Shown here: positions 11,060 through 21,416 of the stretch, piece after piece
Layout: each line of letters opens with the position of its first letter
How positions within the stretch are numbered: the stretch's first letter is position 1
Assembly: GCF_009730915.1 (NCBI RefSeq)
Contig: NC_052472.1
Span: 18,568,382 to 18,632,381 of the forward strand
Reading direction: 5' to 3'
DNA length: 64,000 nucleotides
Source: Dioscorea cayenensis subsp. rotundata
Lineage: Eukaryota > Streptophyta > Magnoliopsida > Dioscoreales > Dioscoreaceae
Translations under genes and position numbers: made by a program
Notes under the pieces: generated by a model
What the model saw: the letters and a program-made list of their open reading frames with translations, nothing else
What the model was told of the DNA's origin: nothing
The model's database searches: none

Positions 11060-11704
11060 CTACTTCTCCTTATCCTTTAGCTCCATTTGAGAAGGAAAAT
11101 ATGTCTCTGACTCTAAGAAAGTAGCATCCATTGTTTCATACATCTTTTTTCTAGTTGGATCATAGCACCGATATCTCTTCTTATGTACAGCATACCCCAA
11201 GAAAATACATTGAACAGCACAAGGATCTAATTTACTGTGTTGATTCTTGTGCAAATGTACAAAAACAACACATCCAAACACCCGTGCTAGAATCATTAGT
11301 ATTGATGGCAACATAGTGTGATGAGAGAGAGCCTGAAGTGGAGTTTGAAAGCCTAGGACCCTTGAAGGCATCCTATTTAGTAAGTGAACTGATGTGGTGA
11401 CTGCCTCTGGCCAAAAATGATTTGGAACATTTGCACCAATTAGCATTGCGCGTGCTGTTTCCAATATATGCCGATTCTTTCTTTCCACAACTCCATTTTG
11501 TTGTGGTGTCTGTGTATAAGAAGTTTCATGTATAAGACCATTAGTGTCACAAAAAACCTGTAATGATTGATTGTCATATTCACCACCATTGTCTGATCGG
11601 AGAATCTTGACTGAAGCTGAATATTGTGTGTAAATCATTGCACAACATGATGCAAAAACATCAAATACTTCATTTTTATGCTTCAACAGATACAACCAAG
11701 TCAT
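11060..11704 (-). pseudogene. Copia integrase core domain
   Basis: 215 codons contain RSDNGGEY (the second catalytic aspartate) and TPQQNGVVERKNRHI (the catalytic glutamate), followed by the FGCVVFVHL and CIFLGY motifs of the copia integrase C-terminal region. The first catalytic aspartate region (LVHSDVWG, SSTGIRWFVTFVDD) lies upstream in the same general frame but behind a TGA near 11706. The zinc-binding region near 11870 has a TAG. Confidence 0.88.
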
Positions 11705-12056
11705 TCAAGTACAATCATCTACAAACGTTACAAACCAACGAATGCCAGTAGATGAAGTAATTGGTGAAGATCCCCAAACATCCGAATGTACCAATCCAAA
11801 AGGAGTGTTGCACCTACTAAGACTGATTGGATAGGAGACTCTATGACTCTTAGCCAAAATACATGTCTAACATTTCATATTGGCAACATCTACGCTTGAG
11901 AATAAATCAGGAAATAAGTGCTTCATGTATCCAAAGGATGGATGCCCCAGTCGTTGATGCCATATCCGAATCTCTTGATCTTTAGTATTATGAGAGCTCC
12001 CCATTTGATTTGCTCTATCTTGACTGAAGTCATCCATGTAGTATAAACCCCCTCTC

Positions 12057-12599
12057 CTAGTACCACTGACCGATTATCTCCTTGGTGAGAATATCCTGAA
12101 GAAGACAAAATGTTGGATACATTAGTACTACACATTTGAGATCAGTCGTTATTTGGCTCACAGATAGTAGCTTATTTGAAAAAGAGGAAATTAGCAGAGT
12201 ATCTGGTAAAGAAAGAGATGAAGATAAAACTACTGTGCCAGCCCCTGTAACTGGATATTGAACACCATTTTCGTTGATAATCATTGATCGCCTAGGATGA
12301 GCAATAGATGAAAAATCATTTGAATCATACATCAAATGATCAGTTGCTCCTGAGTCGATGATCCAGTCACTACTAGTTTGATGGAAACCACAATTACCTT
12401 GATGCTGGTATGTTGTTGAAGTACTGGATGAAGGACTAGAGGAAGGCAGCTGTGCAATGTTGAGAGATGTGGCTGGTGGCATTGAATCTGTGGTTGTTGT
12501 ACCTATCTTTCCATTTTTATCAATGCTCATTCGATTACCTTGCCAATTTGTACTTTCCTTTCTTTCCACCAGGATGGATACCCATGCAATTTGAAACAA
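12057..12599 (-). pseudogene. Copia aspartic protease region
   Basis: The reading frame carries the retropepsin active site in WIIDSGATDHLM (near 12355), followed by the usual VSQIT segment of copia proteases. A frameshift near 12555 separates it from Gag, and another near 12060 separates it from integrase. Confidence 0.85.
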
Positions 12600-13471
12600 G
12601 TGTTGCGAGTGTGTCTTCTATTCCCGCAATAAGTACAACTGTCTCTTTTACTTTGCATCTTAGTTTGAGGTAGTAGAACCAACCCACTTTTTTCTCCTTT
12701 AGAGGCCATGACAGAACCAATTATAGTGTCTCCCCCTGTCAGCATTACTGACTGTCTACTATCCTCACATCTAACATATGCATACGCCTCTTCTACAATT
12801 GGAAATGGCTTCATTCGTAGCACATCACTCTGAATTTTGTCAAATCGGTCATCTAACCCATCTAGAAAAACATACACCCTCTCTTCTTGAATGAGTGAGT
12901 TGTATTTTCCAATGTCAGTAGTACACTCCATTGGGTTTGGCAGACCGAAGTCAATCTCTCTCCACAAACATTGAAGATCATTGTAATACTTCTCAATTGG
13001 ACCTCTAGCTTGTCTCATTCTACTCACTCTCCTCCATAGATCATACAATTGAGAAGAATCTGCCCCATCAAAGTATGTCGTAGTAACAGCATCCCATACT
13101 GCTTTTGCTGTAGGAAAGCGAATGAAGTTGGCAATCAGAGAAGGATCCATGTTGTTTATCAACCATCCTTCCACAATTGAATCTTCATTCCTCCATCGTC
13201 GATAGGTTGGATCTGTCACTGAAGGTTGAGAAATATCACCATTGATGTATCCCAACTTATCTTTACTAGAAATATACATTTCAACAACTTGAGACCATAA
13301 AGCATAGTTGGTGTCATCCAATTTGATGCCAATCTGAGGCATGGAGGAGTCATTGGTTGGTGTATGATTCTAGCATCTGCTCATGACCTCTGTCATTCTC
13401 ACGGCCAGGTCTTCAAGAATAGAGCCAGTTTGCTCTTTTCCTCCTTGCATAATCTCATATGATTCTGCCAT
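12527..13471 (-). pseudogene. Copia Gag (capsid and zinc knuckle)
   Basis: The natural start is the ATG at 13469-13471 (MAESYEIMQGGKEQ). A TAG near 13371 interrupts it, and an internal methionine at 13342 opens a 271-codon frame. That frame has the copia Gag signature (KLDDTNYALWSQ, FLDGLDDRFDKI) and a CCHC zinc knuckle (CTYCGNRRHTRNTC) near 12600. The frame is lost near 12555, before protease. Confidence 0.88.
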
Positions 13472-13790
13472 GATTACAATTCAGGATGAATAAAATTTAC
13501 ACTTGAACACAAATAGTACCTTAGGTCTTTCTTCCAAACCTAAAAACAAATTAAGATCCCCATTGCTACAGTGCACAGATCCAGAAAACCAGATCTCTCT
13601 TCATCAAGTAAAGATCTTTACACCCACATCTTTATATGTTGCATAGATCTGTAGAAGATGAAGTGATCCTCACAAGAAACACAAGATCTGGAATGAGCTG
13701 GTTGAATTGATCTCTAGATCTGGAAAAATAGAAATCTTGAAGCAGCGGTGTTGGCGTAGGTGCAGAGAAAAGTTCTTTGTTGTCACCTTG

Positions 13791-13803
13791 GGCTCTGATA
13801 CCA
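13791..13803 (-). other. Primer binding site of the copia element
   Basis: On the minus strand this reads TGGTATCAGAGCC, directly next to the 5' LTR. It is the standard initiator tRNA-Met primer site of plant copia elements. Confidence 0.92.
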
Positions 13804-13999
13804 TGTTAACAAGAAACAAGATGAATTGATATGGAGATTAGGAGAGGAGTTTCAAGAAAGGAAGAAGCTTTTCTGTAGAAAACCTGGGAATCATTATCCT
13901 TCACACCTAGAGCCTTTTTTCCCATATCACTCTCATATACAATGATGAGACTATATACATATATAAAAGTTTAAACAAACCTCTTAGCTACTAATTAAA
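13804..13999 (-). repeat. 5' LTR of the copia element (partial)
   Basis: This matches 8784-8980 with a handful of differences. The remaining roughly 40 bases and the flanking target duplication are lost in the gap. Confidence 0.9.
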
Positions 14000-14999
14000 N
14001 NNNNNNNNNNNNNNNNNNNNNNNNNNNNNNNNNNNNNNNNNNNNNNNNNNNNNNNNNNNNNNNNNNNNNNNNNNNNNNNNNNNNNNNNNNNNNNNNNNNN
14101 NNNNNNNNNNNNNNNNNNNNNNNNNNNNNNNNNNNNNNNNNNNNNNNNNNNNNNNNNNNNNNNNNNNNNNNNNNNNNNNNNNNNNNNNNNNNNNNNNNNN
14201 NNNNNNNNNNNNNNNNNNNNNNNNNNNNNNNNNNNNNNNNNNNNNNNNNNNNNNNNNNNNNNNNNNNNNNNNNNNNNNNNNNNNNNNNNNNNNNNNNNNN
14301 NNNNNNNNNNNNNNNNNNNNNNNNNNNNNNNNNNNNNNNNNNNNNNNNNNNNNNNNNNNNNNNNNNNNNNNNNNNNNNNNNNNNNNNNNNNNNNNNNNNN
14401 NNNNNNNNNNNNNNNNNNNNNNNNNNNNNNNNNNNNNNNNNNNNNNNNNNNNNNNNNNNNNNNNNNNNNNNNNNNNNNNNNNNNNNNNNNNNNNNNNNNN
14501 NNNNNNNNNNNNNNNNNNNNNNNNNNNNNNNNNNNNNNNNNNNNNNNNNNNNNNNNNNNNNNNNNNNNNNNNNNNNNNNNNNNNNNNNNNNNNNNNNNNN
14601 NNNNNNNNNNNNNNNNNNNNNNNNNNNNNNNNNNNNNNNNNNNNNNNNNNNNNNNNNNNNNNNNNNNNNNNNNNNNNNNNNNNNNNNNNNNNNNNNNNNN
14701 NNNNNNNNNNNNNNNNNNNNNNNNNNNNNNNNNNNNNNNNNNNNNNNNNNNNNNNNNNNNNNNNNNNNNNNNNNNNNNNNNNNNNNNNNNNNNNNNNNNN
14801 NNNNNNNNNNNNNNNNNNNNNNNNNNNNNNNNNNNNNNNNNNNNNNNNNNNNNNNNNNNNNNNNNNNNNNNNNNNNNNNNNNNNNNNNNNNNNNNNNNNN
14901 NNNNNNNNNNNNNNNNNNNNNNNNNNNNNNNNNNNNNNNNNNNNNNNNNNNNNNNNNNNNNNNNNNNNNNNNNNNNNNNNNNNNNNNNNNNNNNNNNNN
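14000..14999. other. Assembly gap of exactly 1,000 N
   Basis: There is no sequence here. The round length indicates a placeholder. Reading frames crossing it are meaningless. Confidence 0.99.
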
Positions 15000-15330
15000 T
15001 GGCCCTTGCCATTAAAGTTGATCAAGTTATTAAACTATTTTGGGCAGCTTAAGCTCGGTTCAGTAAAGTTCTACTTCAGCTTGCAATTTTGAGTCCGGTT
15101 TTGAGTTTGTAATTAATTTCAAATTGTGCCAGACTCCATAGCTTGAACGACAAAACTATATTGTAATTTTTATATTTATAATATAAAGTATCATTATATA
15201 ATATGTTATTACATTGAAAACATTTTATAATTTATATCATTTATCTTAACAAACAAAAATCAAAATATAAATAAGGTTTAAAAGTTGAACTTGATCTACT
15301 CAATTTTGAGGTCAGCCGAATTATGAGAGT

Positions 15331-15391
15331 AGAAAATCGAACTTGTATCCCATTTTTAACGAAAGAGACCGGTATCTTATTGAACTAAGAG
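15331..15391 (-). repeat. Possible decayed tRNA-derived SINE head
   Basis: On the minus strand an A-box-like CTCTTAGTTCAATAAG is followed about 40 bases later by a B-box-like ACAAGTTCGATTTTC, the spacing expected of a tRNA-type Pol III promoter. The element ends cannot be defined. Confidence 0.25.
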
Positions 15392-18300
15392 CCCTTTGGT
15401 GCCCCTTAGCAAATATAAAGGTTCTTTTGACCTATATACTCACAAATTAATAGCAAATGATCTCACCACTCCCTCAAACCTGAGCTTGTACTCATTAATG
15501 GTGAAAAGAAAAATTAATTCTTGCTCTCTAAGTGATGGAATTCATTCATTCATTCCTTGTGCTGAAGTATGAATGATTGTTACTACAAACTTGCTTGCTT
15601 TTAATATCAAGTTTATTTTAAAAATTAATTAATTTATATGATGGTGAAAGAATTACATTATAAAAGTAAAGGTGTGCTTTGATCATTTTAAACTAATTGA
15701 AGTTCTCTTAGCGCAAAAATTATGACTGAGTTTTAAGTTAAAATATATGACTATGATTGAGGCCTTTCTTGTCATGAATTTAAATTTATAAATAGATTAA
15801 TTAATTAACTGTTTGAATAATTGATTACGTAGAATCTTTTATAATATATTGCTTTGAAATTGTGGATAAACGACCATTCATTCTTTCCATATATTGTAAT
15901 ATATATTTTTATGCTTATTTATTTACACATATTAATTATATGATATGGTTCAACCACATTAATTCTAAGTGATAATAAAAATATTTTTATAATTATGAAA
16001 TTTGAAAAACAAATAAGTTAATTAAGCTTGTTAACAATATTAACAATTCTTTGTTTTCCACAAGTAATTTGTTTTAATGTTACGGACAAACAAAACACAA
16101 CTAATTTTTAAAATTTCAATTAGCATTCATCAGATGAAAGGAACGAAGACATCTACTCCACCAAGTCCTTAATCAATATAATTAAGGATTAAATGATCTT
16201 ACATATTTGAATCAAAAAGAGAAATCAAAAGCAAAATTGAACAACCATAAAACTCTTTGTTCAATGAATCAAAAAGAGAGATAAGATCAAGTGATTTAAG
16301 TCTTCACCAAATCAAAGTTTGTCTGCTTTTGAATTTTCAAAAGGCAATCAAAGCTAAAGTTTTCATGCGTTTTTTTGCTTGGAAGACCATCCATATGTTA
16401 TTAGTTAATTAATCTCACCATTTGTAACTATCCTTCTTTTCAATGTATATATATCAAGTTGTAAATTATTGATAAGTCACCAATTAATGCTGACATCGTA
16501 CCTATCCATCTTTTGACAAGAGTTATATTTTCATTGAAAGGCAATTCATATAAGTTATTTTGAAAACAAAGCCATCTCTATTTCTTGTGCCACATATTCA
16601 CTAAACAAACTTAAATGTCTTTTATCTATTTATTTATTTATTTATTTGTTTCATAAGAAAGATGAAGAAATCTATTTATATGATAAGTCTTTTAATTTGG
16701 ATTTTATATTTATTGAACATATATTGTACTATTGTTTCAAAAAGCTAAAGATCAGGTGACCAAGTCTTCTTCTAATATTTTTCTACCAAAGTATAAATAA
16801 ATAATAAAATTAAATGGCTCTATGAATAAGATAATAAGAAAAGGGAGCTCATATCATTTTCATACATCTGTGTTTGCAACTATTTGTTCCTTCTTATGTG
16901 CTTCTCATTGATTTAAATATTTATATAAATATATTTTTGGGTCACAATGTCATTAATGAAGACAAAAACCATAGTGCTGAACTTTACATCTAATGGTCAC
17001 TCTAAATCCCACCTTGCTTTGTATGATTGATTTTATATAATTCTTTTTGAGCCATTTCAAATGATAAATTTGGAAAAAGTCCAAAAAGAAGTGGGAAGTG
17101 GGGGCTCATATGCTCCTTTTCATGCCTTGAAATTAATATTTTAAGATGTTGACATAATCATTAACTTGTTTTTGAATTTAAGTGAAGCTAATCTTGGGTG
17201 GGTAGCATGCCATTTCCTTTTAAATTAATTTGGGAGAATTTATTTTTACATAATGGTGGTCCTAATCCCACTTCAGTGAGGACTATATTATTTTTGAATT
17301 CTTAAAGATTTTTTTTCTGTTGCTTTTACATTTATGCCCTTATAAATTTGTAATTGCTTAGTTACTCTTTTAAAATATATTTTTTTTATTAGCATCATAT
17401 GCTTGTGAAGATATATCTTCATTATATCTTCACTATATATACAGCTTCCATCTGCATGCCTTTTGAAAAATAATATGATTTTTTTAATTATATATATATT
17501 TAAAATTTTCAATTGCATAGTAGAGATGTATATGATCTTTTTCTGAATTTTTTGGCCTCTTAATTTTTGTAGGAGACCCATAGTAGAGATGCATAGTAGA
17601 GATGAATATCTTCATATTTTTTTTTTGAATGTTTTTGAATTTTGTTAGGTATCCTATAAAGGGGTAAATTTTTTTCAACTTATAAATAAAAAATTGAATT
17701 TAAAATTATTTGTTTAAGTGATTTAAAGTTGAACAACTTCTTGTTACTTGATATAATCAAAGGTAAAAAATATCTGATTTAATTTTTTTTATATAAAACA
17801 AAATTTCTCTTTTTTGGAAAAAAATAAAGACAAATCAATAAAGTATTTATTTTAGTTGAACTTGCTTTTCATGGATAATTATGACAATTCCAAAGTTTAA
17901 AATGTTTGATTTGAAATACCTTAATTAAATATTATGCTACAAAATATAGCATCTCAACTTAAATTTTGTTTGATTTTATTATCAGTAATACATCCATTAA
18001 TTGTTGGAAATTTCGTGAATTAAACTATGTACTTATTTATTTTTGTTTATTCACAATTCACTAGATTGCTTGTCATGTCACACAAGAGATGGACAAAAAT
18101 AAGATTAGTTAACTCATCTTGTTCACGCACATGGCTTTTCACTTGTAAAAAAATTGATTTGGAGATTAATTAGTAAACTAATCCTTATATTCAACACTAA
18201 TTCATAAAACTAAGTCCTAATGATAATCCACCAAATTTGACCACGGTTCTTAGTCAAACATCAAAATTTACATTAACTATAATACAATAAAAAAAATTTA

Positions 18301-18926
18301 TTGGTTATGTTATTTTGTTTATTTTTTGTTGTATTAATTTTATATATGTTTGATAAAACCTCTTTGATACTATTATTAGTTTAAAATCTCATTTTCTTTG
18401 AATATTATTTATTTGTCACATATATTGACTTTTGTTTTTTTTCTTTCAAAATCTAAAAACAGGGGGATCCAATTTTTAAAAATTTTTTTAAAAATTGTGG
18501 AAATGGACTTGTCTTCTCATCCACTTATAAATTCCATGAAAGTATTCAAGAAATTCACAATTTAAAACCCACATAAATATAGATTAGTATCTTTTTGGCA
18601 TATATGTGTATATATTCTTATTTCAATGTACACCACTTTAAATCTGAGATTTTTTAGGATTTTTAATGCTTATATATTCTCACAAAAATAAATATATTTA
18701 TCTAATTTTTTTAAAAACTTGTCGGATAGCTAAACAGTGGCTCAAGATTAAAGGTCAATAATGGAAACCATATTATTAATATATTTTTTATTTCATTTGG
18801 TTTGAATCATTTTGTACTTGCCTACCTATAAAGTAGCAGATAATTACTAATATATTATTTTTTTATAATATGATATTTATTTATATATCCATATAAAACA
18901 TTCTTCTTTAGTTATATAGTTAGTTG

Positions 18927-18929
<3 letters not shown>

Positions 18930-18964
<35 letters not shown>
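18930..18964. repeat. TA dinucleotide microsatellite
   Basis: About 17 uninterrupted TA units. Confidence 0.95.
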
Positions 18965-18967
<3 letters not shown>

Positions 18968-19130
18968 GTTTTTTTATATAGATAACAAATGATAATTATT
19001 TATAAAAAAATATAAAAAGTAAATATTATTTTTGTAAATATATATAAATAAGTACTAATTTTAATTATAATATCAAGAAAAACACCATTTATATTTTTTT
19101 GATTTAATCGCAATTATTATAGCAAGGTTG

Positions 19131-19420
19131 AACAAAAAGCTACAAAAATAACCCTACACTCGCCATGTAACCCCTTACTCAACATATGTCAGTGTATGCC
19201 AAACGACCAAAATCTGTCTATCGAGATACAGATCGTTGAAAAGAGCTCTTCACCGAGCAGGTAGATCGATTCTACCGAGTGCATATTCGTAGACGCGAAA
19301 TTGCTATCAGATGCGAAAGTTTGCTCCCAAAGATCTCCATATACGCATGGGCCTCGCCCCCACTGCTCCACCCAGGCACTGCACGTCCCTCAACGATTTG
19401 AAGTACTGCTTTCTATTGTC
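19131..19420. other. GC-richer island of unknown origin
   Basis: Within very AT-rich surroundings this stretch is clearly richer in G, C and CpG. The longest open frame is 60 codons on the minus strand (19189-19371) and resembles nothing I recognise. It could be a transposon fragment or a captured gene piece. Confidence 0.35.
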
Positions 19421-19730
19421 TGCTCTCTCATAAAAAAAATGTTAGGTGTATGAAAATGAATGCTTTATCCATATGATTAATCCTGAACTTATAATAATTT
19501 AAGCAAACATATTTTTCCAAAGATACTAAAGAAAAATGCAACTAACATTGAATATAGATTGCTGAGTAGGAGACAAAAGACAAAATTTCTGTTTTCTTTT
19601 AATGTGATAATTTATGGAGTGAAAAGTTACTCACATTTCTATACGTATGTAGCAAATTTTAATAATAACAAGTTATAAACTATAAATAAATAAATAAAAA
19701 TAATAATTCACAAGGATATAGATAGATAAA

Positions 19731-19740
19731 ACTATAAATA
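19731..19740 (+). promoter_or_regulatory. Probable TATA box of the LRR receptor kinase gene
   Basis: ACTATAAATA lies about 350 bases before the start codon. The sequence between is pyrimidine-rich, with a CT run at 19832-19850, as in many plant 5' leaders. The transcription start is not known. Confidence 0.4.
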
Positions 19741-20088
19741 CCAACCTTTGTTTTTTCATATGAATTCTTATCTTTCCCTCCCCCCACCGCAGTCACCGTT
19801 GGGTCCCTTCCATTATAGCTCCACCGTTGTACTCTCTCTCTCTCTCTCACAAGATTTGATCTTGTTACCATTTTTTAATTCTATTTCACTCTCTCAACTA
19901 CTCCATTTTGTATATTTGCTTAAATCTTTGTCTTTCTTTGCTTCAAAATGGCAAACTTGCAAACTCTTTCTTGCTTGCTCTATTCTTTCTTCTAAAAATC
20001 ACTTATTTGAGTTTTCTACTTGAGAATTTCACATGTTTGTTCAATTTTTGTATTTTGACATTGGTTTTAGCTGTAACCATTTCTAATT

Positions 20089-21381
20089 ATGAGATCACTT
20101 GTGTTACCACTTCTTCTTCTTCTTCTTCTTCTTCTTTTTCCTCTTGTTTTGGTTGGTGAAGTTGTCTCCTTGCCCATAAATCAAGAAAGTATGCTCCTTT
20201 ATCTTAGTTTGTGTTCTTGTTTCTGAGTTTTTAGTTAAAAGATGTGAGCTTTCTTGTTGTGTTGGTCTGATGGGATGGCTTTTTCTTTGGTTTCTTTTTT
20301 GCAGTTTTGGCGCTTGGGGCTTTCAAGAGATCAATTTTTGAAGACCCACTCTCTGTTCTTTCTGATTGGAATAGCTTTGATGAAAATCCCTGTGGTTGGT
20401 CTGCAGTGACCTGCTTGAAGCCTCAGAACCGTGTGGTTAATCTGTAAGACCTGGCCGATTCACTGTTTTCTTTTTGTTTATCTGTTCAAAAAATCTCAGT
20501 TTTTGAGAAAATTATATGGCATTTCTTCGTTTGCACTTCTGATTTGATGCATATGTTGTTGATGAAGTGGTTAATTGATGAATGAGGCTTAAATTGTGGT
20601 ATTTGTGCTTCAAGGGTTTATGGTAGCCACATGTTTTATTCCAATTTTGGGATTTTAATTTGATACTTCTGTTTGTGGTTTCATCAAACAGGGAGTAACT
20701 GCTAATTAGGGTTTAAGATTTCTGAATTTCTGAATTGAATTTGTAGAATGTTTTGATTAGTTTGTGCAAAATGGTTTTGCTGATATTATAAACTAGGGTT
20801 TTTATTTTGCAGAACACTTTCCAATTCCCTCTCTGAAAGGATTTCTGGCGCCGGAGCTTAGGTTACTGGATTTCTTGCAAGAGCTGTATGTAATTAATTC
20901 ATCGCTTGTTACTAAGTTTCTGCAGCTGCAGAGTTGGCCAAAAGAGTTTCTTTTTAACATAATGCTGTTGTGCAGAGTTCTGAGTAATAATTTGTTCCTT
21001 GGATCAATCCCTAAAGAAATCGGTCTGTTGAAAAACCTCACAGTGTTGGATTTGAGCTCGAATCAATTCTCCGCCCCGTCCCTGCTGAGATTGGTGATTT
21101 GACCAGTGTTACTAAAATGTAGGAAAAATATGCTCCTGAGAATTAATTTTTACTTTCATTAATTTGTAATAGTTTGTTCTGATGTGATTCTGGAAATTTG
21201 TTTCTGTAGAGATTTGCATTCTAATGGGTTGACTGGTGGTATACCATTGAAACTTTGGAATCTTGCAAACCTTGTCGAGCTACGTTTGGATAGGAATAAA
21301 ACTCAGTGGACAAATTCTTGGAACCGATACACATGGCATGTATGTTATTTTTATTCCTTCTGGTGCCTTAGCTTGAATAAT

Positions 21382-21416
<35 letters not shown>

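Larger units (their letters stand above)
8784..13999 (-). mobile_element. Ty1-copia LTR retrotransposon, minus strand, 5' LTR cut by an assembly gap
   Basis: The 3' LTR is 8784-9019 (236 bp; as read on the minus strand it starts TGTTGGAG and ends TTAACA). It is preceded by a polypurine tract (TTGAGGGGGAG, 9020-9030). The 5' LTR begins at 13804 and is lost in the N run after 13999. The primer binding site TGGTATCAGAGCC (13791-13803) matches initiator tRNA-Met. Gag, protease, integrase, RT and RNase H follow in copia order. The two LTRs differ at about half a dozen places over roughly 196 shared bases, partly by homopolymer length, so insertion was fairly recent. It still carries stops and frameshifts. 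The 5-bp target duplication cannot be checked because one end is in the gap. Confidence 0.95.
15000..19130. other. AT-rich intergenic DNA without recognised genes
   Basis: There are only short AT-biased reading frames on both strands. Simple repeats include TTTA units near 16620-16650 and TA repeats at 18930-18964. A possible tRNA-like Pol III relic lies at 15331-15391. Nothing else could be supported. Confidence 0.6.

Noticed and set aside
13984-15025. Reading frames of about 340 codons across the first N run
   Set aside because: They consist almost only of unknown residues over the gap and have no evidential value.
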